The notes under the pieces are model-generated. The model was given only the letters and a program-made list of their open reading frames with translations. It had not been told where the DNA came from and did no database searches. 64,000 nt of DNA from CAZMGT01 sp964565895. GTDB taxonomy: Bacteria; Armatimonadota; Zipacnadia; UBA1398; CAZMGT01. The translations under genes and the position numbers were made by a program. The first letter of the stretch is position 1; the number at the start of each line of letters is the position of its first letter. The stretch covers positions 16,462 through 80,461 of the forward strand of contig CAZMGT010000008.1 of the NCBI GenBank assembly GCA_964565895.1, in the 5' to 3' direction. Shown here piece after piece: positions 1 through 8,349 of this stretch.

Positions 1-1575
1 GGCATTGTCCACGTCGTCCTTGGGGCCGACGAGGATAATGCGATTTGTATCTTTTTGCGGAGTAAACGACACGCGGCGATAGATGGACTGCATGAGGGAG
101 ACGAGGCTGTCCAGCTCCTGGGTCATCGCCGCATAAACGGCGTAGACGTTTTCCTTCTGCCGCGTCCACACGGCGGCGATTTTGTCGGCGGCGCCGACGA
201 GGTAGGTGTCGCCTATTTTCGCCCAGTCTAGGTCGTACAGCGCGCAGATGACGGTGAGCGCCTCCTCGACTTGGACGCCGCTGAGGGTCATGGTAACGGT
301 GCCCTTAACGTCGCCGTCGACGATGATGTTGGCATCGGCATAGTAGGCGAGGGCCTGCAGGGCGTCGGCGAGCGGAGTGTTTTTGAAGTCCAGGCCGATG
401 TAGCCGAGCTGGGGCTTTTCCGGCTCGACGTTGGGCTGCCCGGGGCGCGTCGGCGGCGGGATGGTCGCCGGGGCGGTTTGGGCGAGCACGGAGATCCCCT
501 TGCCCGCGGGGAGGCGCTTGGGCAGGGGCTGAGCGCCGGGGAGAAGCTCGGCCGCGGGCGAGACCTGCGGCGCGGCATCGCTGGGCTCCTCGGCGGCGAG
601 GACGGTCAGCGGCCCGGCGAGCATGGGCAACTGCCCGAGGCGGGACTCGATGGGCCCGAGAACCACGGGCGGGGCGCTGAACAGCTTGCGCTCGATGTCG
701 TCCAGGGCGGGGGGAACGGGTTTGGGCGGCGCCTGGACGGCAATGTGCAGCGCGGCGCCTGTGTCGGACAGGCGCGTGGTCGCCTCAAGCGGCTGCTCAA
801 GGTCGACAAGCAGCTTTACCGCGCGCTCGTGTTCGGGGACGAGGCGCACCCGCTTTACCCCGTTCGTCTCCACGGGGACGGTGGTCGGGCAGTGGGCATC
901 GAGCTGCGCGCCGGTAATGGCCACGGCGATTTGCCTCTCCGGAGCGCGGAGGGGGCGGAAGCCGATTTTGCCGCTGGCCTCGACGGTAATATCGGTTTTC
1001 TCCTGGCCGGGCTGGACGGTGATTGCGGCGATTTGCGGCGCGCCCTGGGGCTTGGCGCGGTTTGCGGCGGGCTTGGCCTTTGCCGCGGGGCGCGCGGGAA
1101 GCGCGCGCAGGAACGAGGGACGAGCGGCATCGCCAAAGGCGAGCACGAGCGTGCGCCGGTCGTCGCGCAGGACGTGGCTCGTGCGGGTGGCCCGGCGCAA
1201 GAAGACGGCGAGCACGGCGCGGGAGTTGGCGGAGGAGGCGTAGAGCTCGACTTTTTTGATCGGCGCGGGCTCCGGGACGAGGAACGGATTGTCCTGGAGG
1301 AGAGGCGCGGCCACGGATGCCCCGTCGAACACAAGGACGACGCGGTTGGGATTTGCGCGGCGAGAGAAGGTGTAGTGCAGAGGAGTATCGCCGCGGATGA
1401 TGACCGTTGCCGAGTCCGCAGAATAGCTGACGTTCACGTCGGCGATGCCCTGTTTGACGACGACCTGGGCGGGCCCCGCAGCGAGGAGGGGCAACGTCAG
1501 GCCGAGGCACAGGGCAAGAAGGATGTATAGCGGCGTTTTCCAATGGCTGGCAGCCGGCGAGGTGACAGCGGTCAT
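1..1575 (-). CDS. pilQ: Type IV pilus secretin PilQ, N-terminal part (3' end outside window)
   Basis: The 525 visible codons are open from an ATG at 1575 to the window edge. A hydrophobic signal segment (about residues 12-33) is followed by an AMIN-type beta domain (about 35-120; the stretch IKKVELYASSANSRAVLAVF is typical) and a second AMIN-like repeat (about 180-260). A Pro/Ala-rich spacer follows, then an STN/secretin N0-type domain from about residue 383 with IGLDFKNTPLADAL and the 'D-x-D-V-K-G-T-V-T' strand. The secretin pore domain lies beyond position 1. AMIN domains anchor PilQ to peptidoglycan, and the secretin is the outer-membrane exit of the pilus. The ATG overlaps the pilP stop (ATGA), which supports this start and translational coupling. 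Being last in pilMNOPQ order supports the name. Confidence 0.88.
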   Translation of the reverse strand, partial: MTAVTSPAASHWKTPLYILLALCLGLTLPLLAAGPAQVVVKQGIADVNVSYSADSATVIIRGDTPLHYTFSRRANPNRVVLVFDGASVAAPLLQDNPFLVPEPAPIKKVELYASSANSRAVLAVFLRRATRTSHVLRDDRRTLVLAFGDAARPSFLRALPARPAAKAKPAANRAKPQGAPQIAAITVQPGQEKTDITVEASGKIGFRPLRAPERQIAVAITGAQLDAHCPTTVPVETNGVKRVRLVPEHERAVKLLVDLEQPLEATTRLSDTGAALHIAVQAPPKPVPPALDDIERKLFSAPPVVLGPIESRLGQLPMLAGPLTVLAAEEPSDAAPQVSPAAELLPGAQPLPKRLPAGKGISVLAQTAPATIPPPTRPGQPNVEPEKPQLGYIGLDFKNTPLADALQALAYYADANIIVDGDVKGTVTMTLSGVQVEEALTVICALYDLDWAKIGDTYLVGAADKIAAVWTRQKENVYAVYAAMTQELDSLVSLMQSIYRRVSFTPQKDTNRIILVGPKDDVDNA

Positions 1576-2522
1576 TGGCCTGCGCCTCCAATCTCCAACG
1601 TCACGCGATGCTGCTGGTCACGCAAGATAACGGTTCCCCGGTCGACGAGTTCAACTTTCATCGTCCGCCCGAACGCGGTGATCGTCTGGCCCTCGCGGGC
1701 GAAGAACCGAGATTTGCCATCGGAGAGGATGGCCACGCTGTTTCCCTCAGGTCCGATAATCGTGCCCAAGGCGACAAGTTTGCGCCGGTCGGCGACGGGA
1801 CGCCGGCGGACACCGTGCTCGCCGAGGGCACGGAACTGGCCAAAGTTAAACGTTGGCACAGGCGCCGGGGTTGAAGGCGGCGCGGCAATTTGCGGAGGTG
1901 TGGGACCGGGCGTGGCACCTGGCACCGGAGCGCTTGGGGTGGGGCTTGGGGTACGGGGCGTGGGTGCGGGGCGCCGGCCTTTTGTTTTGGAGAACGGGCT
2001 TTTGGCGAAGCCGCGATAAGGAAACGGCTGGGCCATGGCGATTTTCGCGGCCTCGGTGGGCGGTGTGGGGCCGAGCTCGGCGGCCACGCGGCAGAGCGCG
2101 GCGGCAAGGCGGGCAAGGCGCAGCGCCTGGCGGGCCTTCTTGGGGATGCGCGCGCGCTCGGGTGTGGGCGAGGGCTGGGCGGTGGCCCCAGGGGCGGGCG
2201 TGGGCGAAGGGCTGGGGGCGGCGGTGGGCGCGGGCGAAGGAGCAGGCGTGGGCTGGCGCTTGGCGGCCTTTTTCTTTTGCGCCGAGGGCGTGGGTTTTTC
2301 GGGCGCTGGCGAAGGGGTAGCGGCGGGCGTTTTGGGAGCGGGGGATTTCTCCGCCGCGGGCGGCTGCTGCGTGGGAGTAGGCTGTGCTGGCGCCTGAGCG
2401 ACTTTGGGGGCGGGCGGAGCGGGCGGGAAGAGCAACGGCTTAAGGAGCAGAACGAGCAGCGCCACCAGGACCAGCGCCAGCGCTGCCACCAGAACCAGTT
2501 GAGCCGCCTTGGATGCCTTCAT
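1572..2522 (-). CDS. pilP: PilP-like pilus alignment protein with long Pro-rich linker
   Basis: 316 residues. One N-terminal membrane helix (about 8-30) is followed by roughly 200 residues of Ala/Pro/Thr/Ser-rich low complexity, then a small beta domain at about 240-313 (GTIIGPEGNSVAILSDGK, then a glutamine-rich 'LRDQQHRVTLEI' end). That C-terminal domain has the look of the PilP/GspC homology region, which links the inner-membrane PilNO platform to the secretin. Canonical PilP is a lipoprotein of about 180 residues; this one has a true membrane anchor and a much longer linker, perhaps spanning a thicker periplasm. It sits between pilO and pilQ; its first 83 bases overlap the pilO tail. The assignment rests on position plus weak domain similarity. 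Confidence 0.7.
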   Translation of the reverse strand: MKASKAAQLVLVAALALVLVALLVLLLKPLLFPPAPPAPKVAQAPAQPTPTQQPPAAEKSPAPKTPAATPSPAPEKPTPSAQKKKAAKRQPTPAPSPAPTAAPSPSPTPAPGATAQPSPTPERARIPKKARQALRLARLAAALCRVAAELGPTPPTEAAKIAMAQPFPYRGFAKSPFSKTKGRRPAPTPRTPSPTPSAPVPGATPGPTPPQIAAPPSTPAPVPTFNFGQFRALGEHGVRRRPVADRRKLVALGTIIGPEGNSVAILSDGKSRFFAREGQTITAFGRTMKVELVDRGTVILRDQQHRVTLEIGGAGQ

Positions 2523-3360
2523 TCGCCTGGCTCCCCGTGGCCGTGCCGGGGGCGGGGGTGGGAGTTGGTTTTGCCGGCGGTTTGAGCTTAAACGCGACGC
2601 AGTTTAGCCGGCAGCGCAGGACCGGGTTGGCCTTCTCCGTTTCCGCCGCCTCAGCACGGAGCTCGATGTTTTCGATGGAGATCAGCTCGGTAAACCGCCA
2701 ACCGGTGCGCTCATCGCTGATTAGGCCGTGGATGAAGTCAGCGATGGCGCTGTACGTGCCGGTAATCTCCATCTCTACATTCCAAAGCTCGGCGCGCGGT
2801 TTAAGTTCATTGAGATGTGCTAGGTATTGCTCGTCGCGGAGGATCTTCTGCTTTTTCTCCTCGGGGAACGAGTTCCACAGCTCGTCGGCGGCCTTGATGT
2901 CCTCGGGGTCGGAGCTTTTGGGGGTGGGCTTGCGGGTGACCTTGCGCTGGACGTACTCCTTGGGTGTCATGCGCTCGATGGTCACGTCGGTGAGGCCGGC
3001 GAGGAAGTCGAGGTCTTTGACGAGCTGGGAGAAGTAGTCTTTGGCGAGGATGGGGCGGGTGGCGGTTGGGCCCAGTTCTTTGCGGAGCTCGGCGATCTGC
3101 TCGGGGTCGGCGGCGGTCTGGCGGACCCAGTGGGTGGCTTGGATCATCTCGTTGAGCTGCTGCTCGAGCTGAGCGCGCTGGGCGACTTCGTCCTTTTTGC
3201 TTTTAAGCTCGTCCTGGAGCTTTTTTAGCTCCTCGGCTTTGGTCGCCTTGGTGGCGTTGCAGCGGGAGACAAAGAAGAAGCTTCCCCCGACGACCAGCGC
3301 CGAGAAGATCGCGGCGATGATCATTACCCGATGGCGCGGTCTGAGGTTGCTCAGGTTCAC
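2440..3360 (-). CDS. pilO: PilO-like pilus assembly protein
   Basis: 306 residues from a GTG that overlaps the pilN stop (GTGA). An N-terminal membrane helix (about 12-32) is followed by a charged coiled coil (about 38-75) and a PilO-type periplasmic ferredoxin-like domain (about 100-255), with a typical central stretch 'YSAIADFIHGLISDERTGWRF'-like in character. PilO pairs with PilN to form the inner-membrane alignment complex. The last 40 or so residues are Gly/Ala/Ser/Pro-rich and 83 bases of this tail overlap the start of pilP in another frame, so the tail may be unconstrained. Confidence 0.85.
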   Translation of the reverse strand: MNLSNLRPRHRVMIIAAIFSALVVGGSFFFVSRCNATKATKAEELKKLQDELKSKKDEVAQRAQLEQQLNEMIQATHWVRQTAADPEQIAELRKELGPTATRPILAKDYFSQLVKDLDFLAGLTDVTIERMTPKEYVQRKVTRKPTPKSSDPEDIKAADELWNSFPEEKKQKILRDEQYLAHLNELKPRAELWNVEMEITGTYSAIADFIHGLISDERTGWRFTELISIENIELRAEAAETEKANPVLRCRLNCVAFKLKPPAKPTPTPAPGTATGSQANEGIQGGSTGSGGSAGAGPGGAARSAP

Positions 3361-3926
3361 TGGTAGTACTCCCCTATCACCTCGGCAAGCTTAAGCTCCA
3401 GTTGAAAGTCGACGCTCTCCTCGGAGCGATCGATGCTCACGATCTTGACCCCCGTGGGGTCGAACGAGTCGGTGCGCTGCAAGGCGCGCAGGCAGTCGCC
3501 CACGCTGCGGTAGCTATAGGTCGAGGCCCGGCCGCGGAGGACGTGCTTGTAGGTTTGGCTGTCGAACGTGCTGCGCACCTCCTCCAGCCAGACGTCGTCG
3601 GGGACGGCGTTGTGCAGGTCGCGGAGCACCCTCAGCCAGGCCCAGACGCTGGACTGCACGTCGCCCACGATGGTGTGCACGGGCTTGAGCATTTTGATGC
3701 GCTGTTTCATTTCGGCCACTTGCTCGGCCTCGTCGGCGATGTCGGACATTTCCTTTTTCACGGACTCGATCTTCTGCTCCACATCGCGCAGGCTGGCGTG
3801 GGTGCGCAGGGACCAGGCGGAGGAAGCAATGAGCACGATGAGGGCGATGACGATGGATAAGGAGATCGCGGTAAGGTTCTTGCGGCGTTCTTCGAGTCTT
3901 TCCGAGATAAGGTTGACGTGGAGCAT
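3357..3926 (-). CDS. pilN: PilN-like pilus assembly protein
   Basis: 189 residues. I start at the ATG at 3926 (MLHVNLISERLEERR), the classic PilN opening in which the cytoplasmic N-terminus that binds PilM begins with an 'INLLP/VNL' stretch. GGGAGGG lies about 10 bases upstream. An upstream in-frame start at 3971 exists but would overlap pilM and precede this motif. A membrane helix at about 22-42 is followed by a coiled coil (about 45-80) and a PilN periplasmic domain ('VWLEEVRSTFDSQTYKHVLRG'-type beta strands). It partners PilO and PilM at the inner membrane. Confidence 0.87.
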   Translation of the reverse strand: MLHVNLISERLEERRKNLTAISLSIVIALIVLIASSAWSLRTHASLRDVEQKIESVKKEMSDIADEAEQVAEMKQRIKMLKPVHTIVGDVQSSVWAWLRVLRDLHNAVPDDVWLEEVRSTFDSQTYKHVLRGRASTYSYRSVGDCLRALQRTDSFDPTGVKIVSIDRSEESVDFQLELKLAEVIGEYYQ

Positions 3927-3945
3927 GTGAGGGAGCCCTCCCGCG

Positions 3946-5121
3946 CTAGGTGGGTCGGCGTTGCAGGACAACGCCGAACTTGGTGTGGTCGGTAGCGAAC
4001 GGATAAGAGCCGGCCTGCATAAGCGGCGTGAGCGCGAGGCCCACGGCGACGGCGGCCGCCGGGGAGGCGCCGCGCAGATAAGCCCTGGGGAAGCGCGTGG
4101 CGTCGACGGAGAGATGGTCGAAGATGTTACGGACCTCGACGGGGAGGTGCATGAGGCGGCTGAGATAGCTGTCCAGCCCGCGGAGGTGGGCGGAGCCCCC
4201 GACGAGGAGGATTTTGTCTACGTTGGCCCCCTCTTGCGTGTCCTGGAACTGGGCCTGGAAGAAGTTGAGCGAGAGCCGCAGCTCGCGGCCCAACTCGTCG
4301 AGCAGAGGGTTGATCGCCTGGGCCACGCGGCGGTCCTCCTCGGGGAGGGTCTCCAGGTCGTCCGGGCTGGCGGCCACGCCGCGCTCCTCCTTGATGCGCT
4401 CGGCCTCGCGGTCGTCCACGTTGAGCGCGCGGGCGACAGCGGCGGTGATCGTCGCCCCGGCCACGGGCAGAGGGCGGGAAAGCACGTAGGACCCGCGGCG
4501 GACGATGGTAATGTCGCCGTAGGTCTCGCCCAGGCGGACGATGGCCACGGTGCGCTGGAGGACGTCGGGGTCGTTCGTGCCATAAACGATGGAGCGCATA
4601 AGGGCAAAGGCCTCGACATCAACGACGCACACGTTAAGCCCGGCGGCCTCGAGCGCGGCGACGCGGCCATCTACGAGCTGGCGCTGGGCGGCGACGACCA
4701 TGACGTCTTGCACGGGGCCCTGCTCTGTCTCGCGCTGCTGGAGGACCTGGGGCTCGACGATGCTCTCTTCCACGGAGAAGGCGATATATTTTTCGGCCTC
4801 CCACATAACGGAGGTGCGGAGCTTGCTCATGCTCATGGGGGGCATGGCCTGGGCGCGGGCGACGACGCGCGGCCCGCCCACGGCGGTGGCCACGCGACGG
4901 GTGTTGACGCCGCAGGCGCGGACGAGGCTTTGGATGGCCTGGGCCACCTGCTCGGGGTCGACGACGGCGCCATCCTGGATCGCCCCGGGCGGGGTGCGCA
5001 CGGAGCCCAGGGCGACGAGCTGAGGGAAGGGCTTGGCCGGGACGAAATGGGCGAGCTTAATGGAATAGGCGCCGATGTCCAGGCCAACGAGAGTGCGCTC
5101 GCCGCCAGCGAACAGAGCCAT
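3946..5121 (-). CDS. pilM: PilM, actin-like pilus assembly ATPase
   Basis: 391 residues, normal PilM length. The start LVGLDIGAYSIKLAHF is the phosphate-1 loop of the actin/FtsA fold. A second nucleotide-binding stretch (KILLVGGSAHLRGLDSYLS) lies at about 305-325, and the conserved 'MWEAEKYIAFSVEE' region is at about 106-120. PilM sits in the cytoplasm and binds the PilN N-terminal peptide. The start is ATG with GGGGAT upstream; the 19-base gap to pilN fits an operon. This gene anchors the whole operon assignment. Confidence 0.95.
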   Translation of the reverse strand: MALFAGGERTLVGLDIGAYSIKLAHFVPAKPFPQLVALGSVRTPPGAIQDGAVVDPEQVAQAIQSLVRACGVNTRRVATAVGGPRVVARAQAMPPMSMSKLRTSVMWEAEKYIAFSVEESIVEPQVLQQRETEQGPVQDVMVVAAQRQLVDGRVAALEAAGLNVCVVDVEAFALMRSIVYGTNDPDVLQRTVAIVRLGETYGDITIVRRGSYVLSRPLPVAGATITAAVARALNVDDREAERIKEERGVAASPDDLETLPEEDRRVAQAINPLLDELGRELRLSLNFFQAQFQDTQEGANVDKILLVGGSAHLRGLDSYLSRLMHLPVEVRNIFDHLSVDATRFPRAYLRGASPAAAVAVGLALTPLMQAGSYPFATDHTKFGVVLQRRPT

Positions 5122-5147
5122 CGCGGGATCCCCTCGCCTGAGCCGCC

Positions 5148-5522
5148 CTAGAGGCGGTTCAGGATATGATCGACGTAGCTGATAAACGCCTGGAGGTCCT
5201 CCTCGTTGCCGCCGATAACGGCGATACCGTGAGCGATTTCGCCGTTGCTGTTGGGCTCGTCGGCGACACGGACGACCTCCCCCTGGATGACGACATGCCG
5301 GACGAGGTCGGAGCCGCCGCGGGGGAGCAGCAGCTCCATTTCCACCTTCGTGCCCTTCTCCAGGCGCTCGCGGGCCATAAGGAGCACGCCGCCGCGGCTG
5401 ATGTTGCCGTTGGCCGCGCGCTTGAGCTGATATTCGGTGTGCCGCGGCCCGCCGATAACATGGTAGCGCACTGGCGAAGTGTCGGGCACTCTCTTATGTC
5501 TTCGGCGCTCCTCCCTGGGCAC
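5148..5522 (-). CDS. Single-domain PilZ protein (c-di-GMP receptor)
   Basis: 124 residues from a GTG with GAGGATG upstream. Both PilZ signatures are present: R7-R8-H-K-R11 (RRxxR) and N40-I-S42-R-G-G45 ([D/N]xSxxG), followed by the expected beta barrel. PilZ domains with both motifs bind cyclic di-GMP. Its place 26 bases upstream of pilM suggests it couples c-di-GMP level to pilus assembly or motility; that role is inference from location. Confidence 0.9.
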   Translation of the reverse strand: MPREERRRHKRVPDTSPVRYHVIGGPRHTEYQLKRAANGNISRGGVLLMARERLEKGTKVEMELLLPRGGSDLVRHVVIQGEVVRVADEPNSNGEIAHGIAVIGGNEEDLQAFISYVDHILNRL

Positions 5523-5603
5523 GGCTAAGTCATCCTCTCAACGCGCCCGCGGGGTGTGCGGTTCACCGCAGGCGAGCGTTTGCTTGCGCAGGGCGGCGCA
5601 GGG

Positions 5604-6101
5604 TTATGGGCGATCGTCGCTGTCCTCCTGGGCCGAGTGCTGGGCCGACCTGCTGCGCTTGTCGAGCCACTCGTCGAGCAGGGTTTTCTTAAACCGCCAG
5701 GAGCGGCCGATTTTCGTTCCCGGGACGTGGCCCGTGCGCGCGAGACGGGCGAGGTAGTCGGGGCCGATTTGGAGGTAGTTAGCGGCTTGGTCGAGGGTCA
5801 TCACCTCGGGCTCGCGCTGGGCGAGGATTTGGGCGAGCTGTTTCGTGGAGAGGACAACCTCGATGGTCACGGTGCGCGCCTCCTCGCCGGGTTCCTCGGG
5901 CGCGGGGTGAGTGATGCGCGCGACGTGCGCGGGAGCAGTGGCCGGGGGAGCCTCGGGAGGGGCCTGGGCCTCGGGCTTTTGGGGCGGGGCGGGCTGCTCG
6001 GCCTCCTGCTCGGCCGGGGGAGCAGGCTTGGGTTCCATCTGCTTGGCGCGGCGGAGGAGGTCGGCAAGTTGCACGCCCTGGCGACGGGGCTTCTGCTCCA
6101 T
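5604..6101 (-). CDS. Small protein with C-terminal excisionase/MerR-type HTH
   Basis: 165 residues. The first 75 are Pro/Ala/Glu-rich and probably disordered. Residues about 100-148 form a helix-turn-helix of the excisionase/HTH_17 type (MTLDQAANYLQI, then 'GTKIGRSWRFKKTLLDEWL'). Such domains bind DNA, but in pilus and cell-polarity genes they can also act as adaptors. It begins 4 bases after the ATPase gene, with its ribosome site (AAGGAGTGG) inside that gene, so the two are likely co-translated. Function unknown; a regulator of this operon is the simplest reading. Confidence 0.8.
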   Translation of the reverse strand: MEQKPRRQGVQLADLLRRAKQMEPKPAPPAEQEAEQPAPPQKPEAQAPPEAPPATAPAHVARITHPAPEEPGEEARTVTIEVVLSTKQLAQILAQREPEVMTLDQAANYLQIGPDYLARLARTGHVPGTKIGRSWRFKKTLLDEWLDKRSRSAQHSAQEDSDDRP

Positions 6102-6105
6102 CGGC

Positions 6106-6918
6106 CTACCACTCCTTTCCCTCGAAGTCCATGATCACCTGGCGCATGAGGAAGCCGTCGATCTTGCGCACCTGCTTGAGCATGCCGAAGAGCAGCGCGT
6201 TGTCCACGATCTCGCACACGACACGGGGGATGCCCTTGGAGTATTCGTAGAGCTCGTCGAGGGCATCGGGAGTGAAGATGTCCGGGCCGATGTACCACGC
6301 CGCCTTGAGGCGGAATTTGATCATCTCCTCGACCTCCATGCGGTTGAGGGGCTCGAGGCGGTAGCGCACGGCGAGGCGCTGGCGCAGGGCGGGGTTTTTC
6401 TCGATGATGTCAATGAGCTGGGGCTGGCCGAGGAGGAGAAGGGTGATAAGGAACTCGTCGTTGAGCTGGAAGTTGAGCAGGAGGCGGAGCTCCTCGAACG
6501 TGTCCATGTTGCGGATAAGGTGGGCCTCGTCGACGATGAGCACGGCTTTGCGGCCCTCGTTGTAAAGGTCGAGGAGGAAGCTGTTGAGCTGCTGGATGAG
6601 CTCCTGCTTGGTGCGCCCGAGATCGTAGAGGCCGAACTGGGTGAGGATTTCGCGGAACAGCTGCACGGGGGTGAGCCTTGGGTTAACGACCATGGCCACG
6701 CGATATTTTTCCTCGGGCAGCTCCTGGAGGAGGCGGCGGGAGAGCGTTGTTTTGCCCGAGCCTGGCTCGCCGGCGATCATCCCTGCGCCCTTGTTGCGGG
6801 TGATCGTGAACAGGAGCATGGTTAGGGCGTTTTGGTGCTTTTCGCTGAGGTAGAGGAACTTGGGGTTGGGCGTCAGGGAGAACGGAGGCTCGGTAACACC
6901 CCAGTAGTCTTCATACAT
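6106..6918 (-). CDS. ExeA/GspA-type AAA ATPase
   Basis: 270 residues. Opens with YEDYWGVTEPPFSLTPNPKF, the hallmark of the ExeA family. Walker A is GEPGSGKTT (50-58), Walker B is AVLIVDEAH (125-133), and the sensor stretch LLLGQPQL follows. ExeA drives assembly of the type II secretin through peptidoglycan. Here it lacks the C-terminal peptidoglycan-binding domain of Aeromonas ExeA, so it is a cytoplasmic ATPase only. Being first gene of the pilMNOPQ operon suggests a role in pilus machine or secretin assembly. The start ATG at 6918 has GGGAG upstream. Confidence 0.9.
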   Translation of the reverse strand: MYEDYWGVTEPPFSLTPNPKFLYLSEKHQNALTMLLFTITRNKGAGMIAGEPGSGKTTLSRRLLQELPEEKYRVAMVVNPRLTPVQLFREILTQFGLYDLGRTKQELIQQLNSFLLDLYNEGRKAVLIVDEAHLIRNMDTFEELRLLLNFQLNDEFLITLLLLGQPQLIDIIEKNPALRQRLAVRYRLEPLNRMEVEEMIKFRLKAAWYIGPDIFTPDALDELYEYSKGIPRVVCEIVDNALLFGMLKQVRKIDGFLMRQVIMDFEGKEW

Positions 6919-7261
6919 GACGCGGCCACTCCCGGAAGCAAGCAGATTTCACAGAAGCGCGCACGCAAAACCAGGGACACTGCCCACCGCGGCGGACGTC
7001 GTGCACCTGCCCGAAGTAGCAATTCGTCACTGGCGCAGGGCTCCCTCCACAAAAAGGGCGTGCTCCCGGCGCGCGACGGGCAGCAGACGCCGTCAGTTGT
7101 ATTATTCCCCAGTTTGCTGTGCGACAACAATCTTACCGTCGCCAGGGGGCAGGAGTTCAAAAAGTGCCGCAGGGGGTGCGCGAGGAATATTTTTCCAAAA
7201 TAGAGGATTTGCCCCCGGCGCGGTGTATCGTGGGGCATTACCCCAGCAAGGGGGCGATGGC
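6919..7261. other. Divergent intergenic region between pilus operon and lipoprotein operon
   Basis: 343 bases with no convincing gene; open frames here are antisense or unsupported. Its centre (about 7095-7200) is more A+T-rich than the surroundings, as expected for divergent promoters. One weak promoter candidate for the pilus operon is listed separately. Confidence 0.6.
7101..7130 (-). promoter_or_regulatory. Weak sigma70-like promoter candidate for pilus operon
   Basis: On the minus strand, TTGTTG (7125-7130), an 18-base spacer and AATAAT (7101-7106). It lies about 180 bases before the ATPase start codon. The -35 match is poor, so this is tentative. Confidence 0.3.
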
Positions 7262-7489
7262 ATGTGGCTGCGCGTGCTGTGCCTTGCCGCGGGGATTTGT
7301 TGCTGCGCGGCAATTTTGTTGTACGGGGGCTGCGGAACTAGCCCAAGCGGCGGAGCGACGCCCACCCCCGGGCCCACGCCAGCGCCTACGGCGGGGCCGA
7401 GCCCTTCCCCCTCCCCCACCCCAACCACTGTTCCCCCAACTCCCACGCCGGTCGGCGGAGCAAACGTGAGCGTCGAGGAGGTGAGGTAG
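7262..7489 (+). CDS. Small exported protein, probable lipoprotein
   Basis: 75 residues. The ATG at 7262 follows AGCAAGGGGGCG. An N-terminal hydrophobic segment (4-20) ends in 'LLYGGC' (Cys24), a near-lipobox. The remainder is a Thr/Pro/Ser repeat tail ending in VSVEEVR. The stop overlaps the next start (TAGTG). Not recognised as a family; it may be a small surface peptide or a short partner of the following lipoprotein. Real coding status is supported by ribosome site, signal sequence and overlap. Confidence 0.6.
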   Translation: MWLRVLCLAAGICCCAAILLYGGCGTSPSGGATPTPGPTPAPTAGPSPSPSPTPTTVPPTPTPVGGANVSVEEVR

Positions 7490-8349
7490 TGGACGAGGAG
7501 CGAGCGCGGATTGTGCCCTGGCGCAGGGCGCGGGCGGGGCTGTGTTTGGCGCTGCTTGGCGGCCTGCTTTGGGGGGTGGCCTGTGGGCCAAAGCTCGCAG
7601 GCACGGGCGAGAGGCCAGGCGCCGTGGGCGGGGCGACGATCTACGTCATCTGGCCCGAGGCGGAGGAGCAGCCCGGGCCGCGGATGATCCCCGCGGCGGC
7701 AAAGAGCGTCGGGATCTCTGTCCGGCGCTCGGGCGAGACGACGGCGATCGCCGAGGCGACGATCGTTCGCCCGGAGAGCAGCGCGACGCTCTACCCCCTG
7801 CCCGCGGAGGTCGCGCTGACGTTTGAGGCGCGCGCGTATCCGGAAAGCGACGGCTCGGGGACGGCCCAGGCGATGGGGACGACGTCGGCAACCATCGCCG
7901 CGGGGACAACGGTGGACATTACCATTACCTTGGCCTCAACGATTACGCAGACGGTTATCCAACCGAGCCCGGCGTCGGTGGTTGTCGGGGAAACGGTGCA
8001 ACTGACGGCGACGGCGAAGGACGCGGCGGGGCATGTTGTTCTGGTGCGCACGAACGACCCGTTTGCTTGGTCGGTGACCAGCGGGGCATCGTGCGCCTCG
8101 GTGAGCAGCGGGGGGCTGGTTAGCGGGCTGGCCGCGGGGACGGCCACGGTGCAGGCGCGCGAGGCGGAGTCGCACGTGGCGGGGGCGGTTACCGTGCACG
8201 TGCTCGCGCCCACGCCGACACCGACGGCAACGCCCACGGCGACGCCGACCGCGACGCCCACGCCGACGCCTACGCCAACGCCGACGAGCGGGATCGAAGT
8301 TGACATTCGGAGCGCAGCGCAACGCGGGACAGGGGGTGTGGGCCGGTGA
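7489..8349 (+). CDS. Lipoprotein with bacterial Ig-like (Big2-type) domain
   Basis: 286 residues from a GTG sharing one base with the preceding stop. The signal segment (16-30) ends at GVAC (Cys32), a good lipobox. Residues about 45-150 are a beta-rich region (carboxypeptidase-regulatory-like or similar, uncertain). About 155-240 resembles a Big2 domain: PSPASVVVGETVQLTATAKD, then 'GLVSGLAAGTATVQA'. A Thr-Pro repeat linker of about 28 residues follows. Big2 domains occur in surface adhesion proteins. Overlaps the next gene (GTGA). Confidence 0.75.
   Translation: MDEERARIVPWRRARAGLCLALLGGLLWGVACGPKLAGTGERPGAVGGATIYVIWPEAEEQPGPRMIPAAAKSVGISVRRSGETTAIAEATIVRPESSATLYPLPAEVALTFEARAYPESDGSGTAQAMGTTSATIAAGTTVDITITLASTITQTVIQPSPASVVVGETVQLTATAKDAAGHVVLVRTNDPFAWSVTSGASCASVSSGGLVSGLAAGTATVQAREAESHVAGAVTVHVLAPTPTPTATPTATPTATPTPTPTPTPTSGIEVDIRSAAQRGTGGVGR
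8211..8286 (+). repeat. Imperfect (Thr-Pro)n coding repeat
   Basis: Tandem units of the type 'acg-cc(c/g)' encode an uninterrupted run of Thr-Pro dipeptides in the Big2-type lipoprotein. Similar runs occur at 7361-7450, in the pilP linker and near the 3' end of the UPF0182 gene. Likely an extended spacer, prone to length change. Confidence 0.8.

Noticed and set aside
271..1530. 419-codon plus-strand open frame
   Set aside because: Antisense to pilQ, whose AMIN and STN motifs are clear on the minus strand; a G+C-bias artefact.
8211..8286. Short tandem repeats considered as a CRISPR or microsatellite array
   Set aside because: They are in-frame Thr-Pro codons without spacers, inside a coding sequence.
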